64,000 bases of DNA from Auricularia sp. M13 (Eukaryota; Basidiomycota; Agaricomycetes; Auriculariales; Auriculariaceae), in the NCBI GenBank assembly GCA_037042915.1, contig CM073202.1, positions 1,984,001-2,048,000 on the forward strand, given 5' to 3'. The first letter of the stretch is position 1; every line of letters starts with the position of its first letter. The notes below the pieces were generated by a model. That model saw only the letters and a program-made list of their open reading frames with translations, was not told where the DNA came from and searched no databases. This document shows, in pieces, positions 10,013 to 22,076 of this stretch. The position numbers were made by a program, and so were the translations under genes.

Positions 10013-13000
10013 ATGGCCTTTGGGACTCGACAGAACCTCAGAAGAAACCAGGAAGAACCTCATCCTCTACTCGACTCCCCGACGCTATCCTTCGCGAAGC
10101 CCGTCGTCAGGCTCGTCTTCGCGACCAACAACCTCCTCAGCCGGCTACGCCTTCGCCATCAGTCTCGATGTCGGGCACTAGCCGCGGATCATCTCGGCAC
10201 TCGCAACCGCCGAACGATGATGACGAAATCCTCTCGCAACACACTCTTTCCGGCTCGCTTCACACCTCGCGTTTCTCGCCGGCCCAGTCCACACTACGCG
10301 CGGACCCGAGCGGTTCCTACCCTCCCTCAAGTCGCACGACGCGATCGCCTTCGCATCCCTCGACTCACTCGCTCGGCTCTCGACACCCTCTCGCGCTCGT
10401 TCCGTACACCGGCTCTCGCTCGACTCCTCGCTTTTCGCAGCACTCCTCGTCGTTCCGCGGCTTCTTCCCGTCCGGCACCCCTAACACGCCCGGCGTGGCG
10501 GCGGGGGTGGCGGAGGAGGCGGCGGAGGTGGCGGCGGTGGAGGCGGAGGCGGTGGAGGCGGCGGTGGCGGTGGTGGTCATCGAGGCGCTCCTCGCCCTCG
10601 TCGCACCACTCGCACCACTCGCACCACTCGCACCACTCGCACGGCTCGCATCCTCCGAACCCTCCTCCCGGAGGTGGCGGCGGTGGGGGCGGTGGTGGCG
10701 GTAACGATCCTCCTGGTCCCCCGGGACCTCCCTTCGACCCCCCGTCGGACGGCTACGACTCGGACGTCGATCGCGAACGACAATTCCACGATCAACACGA
10801 CAACGTTCCTCGTGTCTACTTCGTCGACCGCGACAGCGGCTCTCGCATCGACGCCGCCAAACCCGACAAATTCGACGGCGAAAACGCCAACAAACTTCGC
10901 GGATTCCTCATCGACTGCGAAACCTACTTCCTCGCCAACCCTCGGAAGTACCAGACGTCCCGCGAGAAGATTCTCTTCACCGCGACCTATCTCTCGGGTC
11001 GGGCGAAGGAATGGTGGGCGGCTACGTTCCTCTCGTCCCGAATCCGCCTCCCGGCTACGAGTTCCTCGAAGATTGGAACGAATTCAAGAACGAACTCACG
11101 ATCACCTTCGGCGTCACGAACGAACGCGAACGCGCCGAAGTCAAGATTCGACGACTGCAAATGGCCGACAACGGCAAGGTCGCCCGCTACAAGCTCCAGT
11201 TCGACGAATACGCCAAACTGCTCGGCTGGGACGACGCTGCACTCGCCTCACAATTCTATCGCGGACTCCCTCGCCGCATCAAATCTGTCTTCGCTGCTCA
11301 AGTAGCTCAACGCCCGGCTTCTCTGACGCCACTCGCTGCGCTCGCTCTTAGCATCGACGCCAACTACTGGATCGATAAGGACGAGCAAGCTCTCGAGCAC
11401 GCGAACGAACCTCGCAAAGCGCAGAAGACCACCTCGACCGCGACGCCTCAATCGGGCTCCCGATCGAACACCAAGTCCAACGCGCGCTCCAACAACGGCA
11501 ACAACGGCAACTCGAACAACCACTCGAACTCGAAGGGCCAGTCCTCGACCTCGGCCCGCTCGTCTTCGAAGACCACGACCAAGTCGAAGGACGACGTCGC
11601 GAAGAACCTCAACTCGAACGGCAAGCTCAACGACGCCGAACGACGCCGTCGCCTCGATAACAACCTCTGCCTCTACTGTGGCCATGCCGGCCACACCGCG
11701 TCCGAGTGCCGTAAGGCCGCTCACAATCGCGAGTCGAAGGGTCGCGCCGCTAAGGCTCAACCCGCGACTTCCTCGACGCCGGCTCCCGCTCCCTCGGGCG
11801 CCGCCGCTTCTGCCCCGGCGGAAGCGAAAACTAACGGGCAGTTCCCCACGGGCATCTAGGGCCAACTGCGTCAAGCCCAAGATGCCTTACACTCGGTTGA
11901 ACGCTGCCGCGCTCACCGATCAAGACGCTCTCATCGTCGTCCTTTCCTCCGACGCTGTCCCATCTTTTCGCACACTCGTCGACTCCGGCTCCGAAGATCA
12001 GTTCCTCGATACTCAGTTCGCCGAGAGTCTTCGACTCCCTCAAAAGTCTCTCGATCAACCGCTACGCCTTCGGCTCTTCGACGGCTCCTATCGCGGTGTT
12101 ATCTCCAAATACGTGTCGCTTCCCGTCCGCTTCCCTTGCGGAACTTCGATGATCATCAACTTCCTCCTCACCACTCTAGATCCGACTTGCTCTGCAGTGT
12201 TGGGATACCGCTGGTTGGCCCGCTACAATCCTAGGATTGACTGGTTCCATCACCGCATCTCTTTCCCCACTCGTGTCTCGCCCTCGGATCCCTCGGGTTT
12301 CGTCCCTGGGTTCTCGCCGACTCGGATCCTCCGACTCCGTCGTCACCTCCTCCCGCGCCACGTACTCTGCCTCCCGAACCGCCGATGGACGAAACCGCCC
12401 TTCGCGCGGCCGCTGCTCGCGTCGACATCAAGATCATCGGCGCCGCAGCCTTCGACACCTCTCGTCGACTTCGCGGCTCGATGGTCTCGGCCATCTACAT
12501 TCGAGATCCATCGGTGCCCGCTCGCTCTGCGTCTGCCAACCCGGCCTCGGAAACCGGCGAAGGCATCCCCGAGTGTTATCACGAGTTCCTCGACGTCTTC
12601 TCAAAGGAGGCCTCGAATCGACTCCCTGAACATCGGCCGTACGATCTCAAGATCGACATGGAAGAAGGCAAGCCTCTCCCATCCGGCCCGATCTACTCGC
12701 TCTCCGAGCCCGAGCAACTCGCGCTTCGGGAGTACATTCAGGATAACCTCAGCAAAGGACACATTCGCTCGTCGTCGTCCCCGGGTGGCGCCCCGGTTCT
12801 CTTCGTCAAGAAGGCCGACGGTTCTCTTCGCCTATGCGTCGATTATCGTGGGCTGAACAAGATCACTCGGAAGGACAAGTACCCGCTTCCGCTCATCTCG
12901 TCTACGCTCGACCGCCTTCGCACCGCCAAGAAGTTCACCAAGCTCGATCTTCGTGTCGGATACAGCAACGTTCGCATCGCGGCCGGCGACGAGTGGAAGA

Positions 13001-15591
13001 CTGCCTTTCGAACGCGCTACGGCACCTACGAGTATCTCGTCATGCCTTTCGGTCTCACGAACGCTCCAGCCGCTTTCCAGCGCTTCATGAACGACATCTT
13101 CTCCGACCTCCTCGACGTCACGGTCACCGTCTACCTCGACGACATCCTCATCTACTCGGACGATCCCTCGAAGCATGAGGAACACGTTCGAGAGGTCCTT
13201 CGACGGCTGCGAGAGAATGACCTCTTCTGTAAGCCCGAGAAGTGCGAGTTCCATGCTGACACCATTGAGTACCTCGGGTACATCATCAGCCCCGAGGGCA
13301 TCAGCATGGACCCGAAGAAGATTGCCACCCTCCTCGAGTGGCCCGTCCCTCGCAACGTTCGCGACATCCAGTCGTTCCTCGGCTTCGCTGAACTTCTATC
13401 GACGATTCATCTACGACTACTCCGATATCGTCGTCCCGCTCACTCGTCTCACTCGAAAGACCGCAACGTGGAACTTCACTCCGCAATGCCTCGCTGCGTT
13501 CAACGAGCTCAAGAAGGCGTTCACTTGCGCTCCCGTCCTTCACCACTTCGATCCCGCTCTTCCTCGCGTCGTCGAGACTGACGCTTCCGACTACGCGATC
13601 GCGGCGATCTTCTCGCACGTCCTCCCGGACGGCTCTGTTCACCCCGTCGCTTTCCATTCGCGCACGCTCACTCCCACCGAGCTCAACTACGACACGCACG
13701 ACAAGGAGCTACTCGCGATATTCGAGGCGTTCGAACTATGGCGACACTACCTCGAAGGGGCCGAGACCCCAATAGACGTCGTCACGGACCACAAGAACCT
13801 CGAGTATTTCTCTACCACGAAGATGCTCACTCGTCGGCAAGCTCGCTGGTCCGAGTACCTTTCTACCTTCAACCTCCTCATTCGCTTTCGACCCGGTCGA
13901 CTCGGCGGCAAACCCGATGCTCTCACTCGCCGCCACGACGTCTATCTCAAAAGGGGGATGGTGGCTACGCCAGCGCAAACCCGCAGAACTTCCGACCCGT
14001 TTTACTTCGGAACAGTTCGCCGCTTCCCTTCGCGCGATGTATGCTGAAGAGACTTTCCTTCGCGCAGCCACGATCATGGACACTCAGTCCATTCGGGATG
14101 ACATTCGCGCCTCGTACGACTCGGACGAACTCGCTCTCGACATTCGCTCGAAACTCGGCACCGATGACGCAATCAACTGGTCGGCCTCGGACGATGGATT
14201 CTTGCTGTTCAAGGGCAGGATCTACGTACCGAACGCTCTCGATTGTCGCCTTCGTATCCTTCGCGAAAGCACGATCACCCGCTCGCTGGCCATCCGGGTC
14301 AAAACAAGACACTCAAGATGGTCGCCCGCGAGTACTACTGGCCCGACCTGCGCGACTCGATTCGTACCTACGTCCAGGCCTGCGTCACCTGTGGGCGCAG
14401 CAAACCTCGACGACACAAGCCGTACGGTCGACTTCAACCGCTCCCGATTCCGCTTCGCAACTGGGACTCGATCTCGATGGACTTCATCGAACAACTCCCT
14501 GAGTCCAACGGTTACACTGCGATCCTCGTCATTATTGATCGCCTCTCGAAGCAGGGTATCTTCGTCCCGACCAAGGGCAAGATCACCTCCGAAGAACTCG
14601 CGCGTCTCTTCCTCATCCACGTCTTCGCCAAACATGGCGCTCCCTCGCACGTCTCTACCGACCGCGGTTCCGAATTCGTCTCCGCTTCTTTCGCGCACTC
14701 GGCTCGCTCCTCAACATGACCATGCACTTCACCTCGGGTCACCACCCGGAGGCGAACGGTCAAGTCGAACGCACGAACCAGACGCTCGAGCAGTACCTCC
14801 GTCTCTACTGCAACTACGAGCAGGACAACTGGTCCGAGCTACTCCCTCTCGCCGAATTCACGTACAACAACACCCCGAACGACTCGACTGGTGTCTCGCC
14901 TTTCTTCGCCAACAAGGGTTTTCACCCGAACATCTCCGTCTACCCCGAGCGCGACGTTGCCTCCGCTCGCGCCCGCGACTTCGCTGTCGACATCCACGAA
15001 CTGCAGGACGTCCTGAAGGAGCAGATCGCTGCCGCTCAGAAGCGTTACACTGCATCCGCGAATGCTCGACGCACTCCCCCGCCTGACTTCAAGGTCGGCG
15101 ACATGGCCTACGTCCTCTCAGAGCACATCAAGACGACGCAGCCCACTCGCAAACTCGCCGATCGCTACCTAGGCCCATTCCCGATCGTCGATCAACCTAG
15201 CTCGCAATCGTTCACCCTCAGCCTACCCGACTACCTCGCTCGCGTACACCCGGTCTTTCACGTCTCGCAACTCGAACCCCACCCTCGAAAAGCGTTCCCC
15301 GGTCAACGTCAAGAACCTCCTCCGCCCGTCGTCGTCGACGGCGAGCAAGAGTACGAGCTCGAAGTACTCAGCGTACGCATCGACAATCGCCATCGTCACT
15401 CGCGCCTTCGTTTTCGCATTCGCTGGATCGGTCACATCGGCACTCCTGACGACCCCGAGACCACCGAGATGGGCTCCGAAAATCTCGAACACGCGCAGGA
15501 AGCAGTTCAAGACTTCTATGCTGCAAACCCCAGCGCTCCCGGCAGTTATCAAGAATTCCAGCAGATCCTCAAGAAATTCGAAAACATCTAA
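10013..15591 (+). CDS. Gypsy gag-pol region (fossil)
   Basis: Gag: a Ser/Pro-rich N-terminal part, a Gly-rich tract (about 10495-10700) with a 9-bp His-Ser repeat, a capsid-like segment containing [19 protein letters not shown], and one CCHC knuckle ([14 protein letters not shown] near 11668). Pol: aspartic protease with [10 protein letters not shown] near 11975; reverse transcriptase with [23 protein letters not shown] and the catalytic [10 protein letters not shown] near 13135; RNase H with [12 protein letters not shown] near 13577; integrase with an HH-CC zinc segment near 14280-14400, DFIEQLP near 14482, and DRGSEF near 14660. The region ends in a chromodomain-like tail at 15591. The recognised domains are in canonical Ty3/Gypsy order. 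The reading is spread over about six frame segments, so this copy looks broken. Confidence 0.9.
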
Positions 15592-15626
15592 GCACTCGCT
15601 TTTTCACTCGCTATTTCTTCGCTCAC

Positions 15627-16105
15627 TGTTGCGGTCTTCGTCGAGTCCCTCCTCCCCCGCTGTTTCATTTCGCCGTCCCGTGGCCCTCGCACCTCGGCCG
15701 GGCGCCCAAACTCCTTGCGCCCGGCCCCGCGGCCCTTTCGTCGGCGCGTCCAAGCGGTCTCTCCGCTCGGCGAGCACCTCGGTCTCTTCCCAGGAGAATG
15801 GTGATATGACGGGATGTTTCTGGTTTGGTTGGGCTCTATTTCTCCCGGGTTTTCTGTCTCGCCGACGACGCCCCGGCGGTCTCTTTCGGCCTGATCTGTG
15901 GCGCCCGCGTGACAACCGGTCGGGGCGCAATTGGTCCGCGGGGCCCCTCGGCCTTGCTTCCGTAGTATATATATATGGGCCGTCGCCCCTCTTGTACCTT
16001 AGGTTTGGTCTGGTCTATCATACCGCTTATCCGCGCCTCCCTCTCCCCACTCACCCCTTCTCCTCGGGCGTCGTCTCGGAGAGTGATATAGCAGTCACCG
16101 TGACA
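15627..16105 (+). repeat. 5' LTR of the nested element
   Basis: 479 bp. A tatatatatggg block near 15966 is a plausible TATA region. Near-identical to 19346-19825. Confidence 0.9.
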
Positions 16106-16751
16106 TAAGACCAAACCTACCCTCCCTCCCGACGCCGAGATCCCCATACCCCTTACTCACCACCCTTCCAATCCGGGCGAACCGTTCGGTCGGCGTTGCT
16201 CGGTCCAGGAAGGAATCCGACCCCTCGGACCGGCTAGGAGACCCCTCGCGTCGACGAGGACCCGTCGCGACCGCCGCGCCCACTCATCGGCCCACCAGGA
16301 CCCTGCAGGACCCACCCTCCGGACGCCGAGCCTTGCCCACTGGCCTTCGGGTCAGGCACTCAGCCAACGAGGACCCCTCCAGACCCATACGGTCGTCAAA
16401 TCCAAAGCTCATTCCATCACCGGCTCTTGATCTCTCCTCTTCATCAGAGCCAGGTCATCCGCGGCGAGACCACCCCCCCACAAGCCCTACTCGCCGAACG
16501 CGCCGCTGCGCGTCCCCACCCCTCGGTCAACCTCTAAACCTCCCACGGCCGACCCCTCTCTCCAGAACCTCACCCTCCGCGCATCCCGAGAGCAAGTTCC
16601 CCCCCGTGGTGCGCGCGGCGCATTCACATCATCTTCCTCGGATCGTGACCCCCATCATCCCCACGCATCAACGCTACGACACATACACCATATAATCCGG
16701 ATCGGCCGCCAGACCGACGCCTCTTTCCCCCTTTTTCCCCGACACGCCCCT

Positions 16752-18575
16752 TTGTTCGGACCGAACGCTCACAAAATGTCCCAGTACGACGAGACCATAG
16801 TTAACCCTCAATACATACCGGCGGCAGTCCTGGACCACCGCGTACACCGAGGAGTTCCTCAGTATCTCGTCCAATGGATGGGCTTCCCCCCCGAGGACGC
16901 TAGCTGGCAACTGGCCGCCGACCTGGACGGAACCGGACTCGTGGAGGAGTACCACACCGAACCACCGGAGCCAAATGAGGACCAAGGCGCCGCACAGGAC
17001 CTGGACCAGGATGCGGACATGGACCTCGGCGAGGACTTTGGCGACGGATCCCAAGAGCTGTTCGGCGAATCACCCATCAGCACCGGCGAGTCACCTCTCG
17101 CCGCCGACGAGTCGTCCGAGCTTGAGGACGCGCGCCCGGCCACACCTCCGCTGGGGCTCATCCCCCTTCGCGCTCGTATCCGGTCGCCGGACCCGGACGA
17201 CACCCGGCTCGACATCGCCATGCTCGTGGCCCCTCCCCAACCTTTCTTCTGGATGCTAGACCGCTTCACTCACTACGGCCGCTTCACTGCCCCGAGACAT
17301 CTCCCGCTCGATATCTCGCGTTACTGGGTACTCCCGACCGTCGTGCGCAATGACCGAGGCCGACGGGCTCGCACCGAGCTAGTGGTCTTCTCGTTCCCAC
17401 CTCGCCTCGGCCCTCATCTCATCACGTCGCCTACGACGGAACGAGCCCTCCAGGTCGTTCGGCTTACGGCGTGCCTTGTCTGGGACGTCCGCGAATATCG
17501 TGCCACGTACGCCGACGACGCCCTGGTCCTGCGGATCGCGTCCCCGGCCCGGCCCACCGTCTTTGAACGCTCCGGACGGTTGCCCCTGCCTTGTACAGCA
17601 GCACGCCTTGCGAAGCCAAAACCGCCCTTCTTTGTCGATATCTACTGGCGTACAGGTGACGCCACCCGTCGTTCCCTCCCCCTCGGCGACCGTGCCCAGA
17701 ATCGGACCCTACCTCGGTCGGACGCCGCTTCGGTCGGATGCTCTCCACAGTCACGGTCCCGGTCGTTTCTCATACCCCGTATTTATGCTCGTCTTTCCGC
17801 CTCTCTATTTACATATTTTACGAGCCTCCACACCACTACCCGAATCATACCCGGACACGGTCTTACTCCTCCATGGGTTGGCCCGCATCGACCGACTTCT
17901 CCCCTATCACGGACGCATCCCGACCCTCGGACCGTTGGACGCGTGGCAGGAACCCGGACCCGGACCCAGACGCCTCCAGCGACGCAAAGCTGGGTATCGG
18001 ACGCACATCCCCCGGCACTACCACGCCAAGAAGGGCCAGGTCGGCGCCGAAGTCAGCAAGCACGCCGACAGGACCCGCCGGCGCCTCCGCCTCCACGCCC
18101 GCGGCGCCAGGGGAAGTCGGCGCGTCGGTGGGCGACCTCCTCGCCTCGTCCTCCACCGCTCGGCCGTCATTGGAGTCGGTATCGCGCTCGCTCCCGCCCG
18201 GCGACACGAGGCGCACCGTCTTATGGGCACGCCGGTCATCGACGAGCTCCTGCGTCCACTTGCGAAGGTCGCGCCTCAACGCCGAGACGGACAGCTGGAA
18301 CCCCTGGACGATGCGGTCGCCCAGGACCTCGAGGTCGGCCATGGTGGCTGTCCCCGGCGACCGAAGCCTTCGGCGTGTGCGCGACCGCGCCACGGACGCG
18401 CCGACGGTGTCCACCACGTCGTCCTGGTCCGGATCGTCCCCGTCATCGCCGTCCACGTCAGCGTCCTGTCGCATCCTCTTGCGCGATGTGCCCGACCGGC
18501 CGACGCTGTGAGAACACCCCACGCGGGTCCGGTGGCACCGAGCACAGGCAGTCGCCGACCCGGACACTTGTCTAA
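16752..18575 (+). CDS. Chromodomain protein frame of the nested LTR element
   Basis: An open frame of 607 codons. Residues about 20-65 read as a chromodomain: AAVLDHRVHRGVPQYLVQW then GFPPEDASWQ and an acidic stretch, with the aromatic cage positions (Trp-Met-Gly, Ser-Trp) in place. Residues 80-200 are acidic and low-complexity. A second conserved-looking block (residues 155-290) contains FWMLDRFTHYGRF and YWVLPTVVRNDRG. The last third is Arg/Pro-rich and overlaps the minus-strand frame, so it may not be translated as such. In chromoviruses the chromodomain sits at the integrase C-terminus and guides insertion to heterochromatin; here it stands apart from any integrase. Confidence 0.6.
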   Translation: MFGPNAHKMSQYDETIVNPQYIPAAVLDHRVHRGVPQYLVQWMGFPPEDASWQLAADLDGTGLVEEYHTEPPEPNEDQGAAQDLDQDADMDLGEDFGDGSQELFGESPISTGESPLAADESSELEDARPATPPLGLIPLRARIRSPDPDDTRLDIAMLVAPPQPFFWMLDRFTHYGRFTAPRHLPLDISRYWVLPTVVRNDRGRRARTELVVFSFPPRLGPHLITSPTTERALQVVRLTACLVWDVREYRATYADDALVLRIASPARPTVFERSGRLPLPCTAARLAKPKPPFFVDIYWRTGDATRRSLPLGDRAQNRTLPRSDAASVGCSPQSRSRSFLIPRIYARLSASLFTYFTSLHTTTRIIPGHGLTPPWVGPHRPTSPLSRTHPDPRTVGRVAGTRTRTQTPPATQSWVSDAHPPALPRQEGPGRRRSQQARRQDPPAPPPPRPRRQGKSARRWATSSPRPPPLGRHWSRYRARSRPATRGAPSYGHAGHRRAPASTCEGRASTPRRTAGTPGRCGRPGPRGRPWWLSPATEAFGVCATAPRTRRRCPPRRPGPDRPRHRRPRQRPVASSCAMCPTGRRCENTPRGSGGTEHRQSPTRTLV

Positions 18576-19211
18576 AACACGGCCGGCCGGAGCGCCGCAC
18601 TGCTCACAAGGCTGGACCCGGACGAAAGATGTCAGCGCAGGATACACCCCGGAGCAAGAGGACCTTTGACCAAGACGTACCGTGTTAAAAGGAGGCCCGA
18701 CCGCGTCCTTCTCCTCGTCGCCGGTCCCTCGCGCGCCGACGTCCGAAGGCCGCTTCGACCCAGACGCGACCACTCCCGATGAGCCCTTGCCCTTCGTGGT
18801 CGAGGAGGTCGTTCCCGTGCGGCGAACCCCTTCCACCTTCGGCACTACGGGGAGCGAGGCTGCTGTCATGCCGAGGAGAGACGCCGCCGTCTCCAGATTG
18901 CGGGTCGCGGCGTTGCGCCGGCGCACCTCGGCGTCAATGGCCTCCAACCGCTGGCCCGCAGACGCAAGCACCGTACGCGCCTTCTCCTCCTCCGCGTCCG
19001 CGGCGTAGTTCCCGAAGTCCAGTTGGCGTTGGATGGAGGCATGCAGCGCGAACACCCGCTCCCTGAGGTCCCGGTTCGCCGAGAGGCTTCGCAGTCAGTC
19101 CGTCGGCGGCGGTGGGCGTCATAGGATATCGGACGGTGACGGGAAGCGGGGAGGCGAAGAGCGAGAAGTACCGCGGTTCGTGTACGGCGGCAGCCGAGCC
19201 TTTCGCGGCAT
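17863..19211 (-). CDS. Minus-strand cysteine-cluster gene region of the nested element
   Basis: On the strand opposite the LTR element, coding traces run from an ATG at 19209-19211 towards 17863. They include a helical, probably coiled-coil stretch (IQRQLDFGNYAADAEEEKAR, then LETAASLLGMTAAS), a Ser/Thr/Lys linker, and cysteine pairs near 18500-18620 (CEQC and CARCHRTRVGC, the latter C-x2-C-x6-C). An acidic segment (DADVDGDDGDDPDQDD) and a second helical region (LEVLGDRIVQGFQ) follow. The cysteine spacing recalls a fungal zinc cluster. The traces lie in more than one frame with intron-like sites, so the exact protein is not defined. It sits in the same place and orientation as the minus-strand frame of the Gypsy host element. 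Confidence 0.5.
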
Positions 19212-19345
19212 CTGACGCTTAGAGTTTGATCCCGCGACGGATGGAGCTCGGCCCGGCCACGCTATGGTCCGTCTCCCCACGCCCGATCTAACCCGCACCT
19301 CCCTGGCCATTCCCCCTCGGCCACTGGACGGCTAGAAGGGGGTTA

Positions 19346-19825
19346 TGTTGCGGTCTTCGTCGAGTCCCTCCTCCCCCGCTGTTTCATTTCGCCGTCCCGT
19401 GGCCCTCGCACCTCGGCCGGGCGCCCAAACTCCTTGCGCCCGGCCCCGCGGCCCTTTCGTCGGCGCGTCCAAGCGGTCTCTCCGCTCGGCGAGCACCTCG
19501 GTCTCTTCCCAGGAGAATGGTGATATGACGGGATGTTTCTGGTTTGGTTGGGCTCTATTTCTCCCGGGTTTTCTGTCTCGCCGACGACGCCCCGGCGGTC
19601 TCTTTCGGCCTGATCTGTGGCGCCCGCGTGACAACCGGTCGGTGGCGCAATTGGTCCGCGGGGCCCCTCGGCCTTGCTTCCGTAGTATATATATATGGGC
19701 CGTCGCCCCTCTTGTACCTTAGGTTTGGTCTGGTCTATCATACCGCTTATCCGCGCCTCCCTCTCCCCACTCACCCCTTCTCCTCGGGCGTCGTCTCGGA
19801 GAGTGATATAGCAGTCACCGTGACA
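19346..19825 (+). repeat. 3' LTR of the nested element
   Basis: 480 bp, followed by the target duplication CTCAC at 19826-19830. Confidence 0.9.
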
Positions 19826-19915
19826 CTCACTCGCTTTTTACTCGATTCCAAGAAACAGCCCTTTATTACATTTTGGGCGACTTTGGTCGCACCCGCTACT
19901 ACTCTATCCTATCGC

Positions 19916-21154
19916 CTACTCGTCCGCGTCCTCGGTCGCTTCCTCGACCGCTTCCTCGTCCTCCTCCTCGGACTCCTCCTCGACCTCCTCCTCGGCCTCC
20001 TCTTCCTCCTCGCTCGAAAACGGATTGTCGATCGAATCGTCGATCGACTGGCCGAACTGCTGCGCTTGCCACTGCAGCATCCGGTACAACATCCGCTCGA
20101 TGTTGTGCACCGAATTATTCGTCCACAGGGCGTGGTTCTCCACAACCCTGCGGTGCTCGGCCGTCTTCGCGCGATCCTCGGCCGCCCTCGTCCCCAGCGT
20201 CGTCCCCTCGACGATCCGCACCTTCTTGGGGCGCTCGGGCGACGCACTCGGCGACGCCGCCCTCTTCTCGCCGCGCGGCACGAAGGGCTTGCCCGAGTGC
20301 GTGCACTTGCCGCGGCTCTGGTTGCACGCGGTGCACGTGTTCGAGCGGTGTGCTCGAACGCACTGGCCGCCGCGCTTGGCGCAAGCCTCGCACTACTCGT
20401 CGTCAGTCCCGGCGAGCAAAACACGAACGACCAAAAACTCACCTGGCTCGGGAACCGCGTCCCGTACGGCACCTCCGGCCACCTATCCGTGAACTTGCCG
20501 CCCCCGCGCGGCTTGGGCTTGGGCTTGGGCCGCGGCCGGCGCCACCGGGCTCGCGAGCTCCTCGACCTCGTCTGTCGTCCTCGAGCGTCTCGCCCGCCCC
20601 GAGCGACGGCGAGCGAGCGACCGCGACCGGCGCGGGTTTCGGCGCGACCTTGCGCGGCGCCTGAGTCGTCTTCGCGCTCTCGACCTGCAAAATAAGCGCA
20701 CCTTAGCAACGTCCCGCAATCGCGGGAGCTCGACCCATACCTCCATGGCCTTCCGCCTCTTCGGCGGCGACTCGGTCTCCTTCGCGTCCTTCGCCGGCGC
20801 CTTCGTGCTCGTGGTCGGCGCCTTCGCCGGCGACGCCTGGCTCTTCGTCGCCTTGGCGCCCGCGTCCGCCGCGATCCTGGCCACGCGCTCGGCCAGCATC
20901 CCGAAGCGTCGCTGCGCCGCCAGGCGCAGCTCGGCCTTCGCCTGGCGCCTGCGCGCGCTGAACGCCTCGATCGCGTCGAGGTCCTCTTCGTCGACGGCCT
21001 CTTGCTGCAGGCCGCCGAGCGTCCGTTTTGCGTCCTCGTGCGCTGCGATCAGCGCCTCCATCGTCGGGTCGTCCTCGAGCGACCTCATGACGGCGCCGAC
21101 GGTCTTGCGGTCGTACGCGGCGGCGACGTCCTCGAGCGACTCGTATCGCGGCAT
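19916..21154 (-). CDS. Minus-strand zinc-cluster-like gene region of the Gypsy element
   Basis: Between the integrase and the 3' LTR, coding traces run antisense from an ATG at 21152-21154 to a stop at 19916-19918. The N-terminal part reads MPRYESLEDVAAAYDRKTVG and is helical and charged (AIEAFSARRRQAKAELRLA). A Lys/Pro-rich middle and the conserved block GGKFTDRWPEVPYG follow. Next comes a six-cysteine set with spacing C-x2-C-x6-C-x8-C-x2-C-x6-C (CEACAKRGGQC, then CTACNQSRGKC, near 20300-20400), which fits the fungal Zn2Cys6 consensus. The C-terminus is strongly acidic (Glu/Asp runs near 19925-20010). Intron-like GT..AG segments are visible. An older element copy at 27516-28191 keeps the same N-terminal half. 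A DNA-binding role is inferred from the cysteine pattern only. Confidence 0.6.
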
Positions 21155-21351
21155 GGTGGGCGGCGGGCAGAAGACAAGAGTGGTTCGACGATTCAACTCC
21201 CGACCCAACCACTTTTAATCTGCGTCCGACCCGTTCCGACCCGACCCGATCTTTTGGCCCCATTCGGACTCGAGTGCGTGCTATCTCATTTTTCGTATTC
21301 ACCTTGCGTTGCTGCAGTCCTTCGTGGGCTCAGGACGTAAAGGGGGGATAC

Positions 21352-22076
21352 TGTTACGCCCGTGCCCCGGTCCGCGGACCTCACGTGCTCTCGGCATCAC
21401 TCGGCGTCATTCTACGTCACTCGGCCAACTCGGTCAACTCGGTCAAGCTCCCGAATACCCGGCTTATCTCCCCTCGTGTTCATATGCTCGGGATATGTTC
21501 TCCTCATCGTCCTCTACCTCTAGACCTCTCCCTCACTTCTCTAGCTTCTCTCCTTACTCGCATACATCCACCTAACTCGCCTTGTCCCTACTGTATCGAT
21601 AGTGTTCATATCCGGTTCGCTCCACTCGTCTTAGTCATTCGCCTCTCGTCATTCGCCCGATCCCCCGATACCTTACCCACTCGCTCTTACTCATCCTATC
21701 GGCCGATGACGACGATCTCTATTGATCTGAGGCCCCTCTCCTTCGTCTCTAGGATACACTCCGAGTACATCGGATCACCTCCCCAGGTATAAAAGACCCT
21801 CGACTTTGTATCTAGCTCCCCAGTTACGAAATCGACATAGTCGTGCCCCTCGCACACTCTATCTCTCTCTCTCTCGACTTCGCCTCTGGGTTCTCCCCTC
21901 GCCCGACTTACTCGTCTGAGTCCTCTGCTGCTCGCGGTCCCTTCGGTCGTGCTACTCGACGTAGCCGGTGTGCTCAATAACGCACCGAAGGCTCTAGTTG
22001 TTCGTTCGAGTGTTCTCTGCGCCCGGACGTTCGACTATCCTTGCAACCAAAACCCCAAGGCACAGCAGGCTTAACA
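21352..22076 (+). repeat. 3' LTR of the Gypsy element
   Basis: 725 bp; matches the 5' LTR except for one extra C in a C run. Followed by AGTGC (22077-22081). Confidence 0.95.

Larger units (their letters stand above)
15627..19825 (+). mobile_element. Non-autonomous LTR retrotransposon nested in the Gypsy element
   Basis: LTRs of 479-480 bp beginning TGTTGCGGTC and ending CACCGTGACA are flanked by the 5-bp duplication CTCAC (15622-15626 and 19826-19830). The polypurine tract gaagggggttatg precedes the 3' LTR. The 3.2-kb interior has no reverse transcriptase or integrase. It carries a sense frame with a chromodomain and a minus-strand cysteine-rich frame. The LTRs appear to differ by one indel, so it inserted recently, after the Gypsy element. 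It presumably depends on another element for its enzymes. Confidence 0.9.
9257..22076 (+). mobile_element. Young Ty3/Gypsy LTR retrotransposon, 12.8 kb including a nested LTR element
   Basis: Both LTRs begin TGTTACGCCC and end GGCTTAACA and are flanked by the 5-bp duplication AGTGC (9252-9256 and 22077-22081). A G-rich polypurine tract (aaaggggggata) lies just before the 3' LTR. The internal order is gag, protease, reverse transcriptase, RNase H, integrase, then a minus-strand gene-like region before the 3' LTR. Without the 4.2-kb nested element it is about 8.6 kb. The LTRs appear to differ by a single one-base indel, so the insertion is very recent. The coding region is nevertheless broken at about six places, though part of the gag-pol frame change may be normal for the family. 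Confidence 0.95.

Noticed and set aside
19544-20695. 383-codon plus-strand frame covering the nested 3' LTR and beyond
   Set aside because: It crosses an LTR boundary and overlaps the minus-strand gene region; GC-rich codon bias on the other strand creates it.
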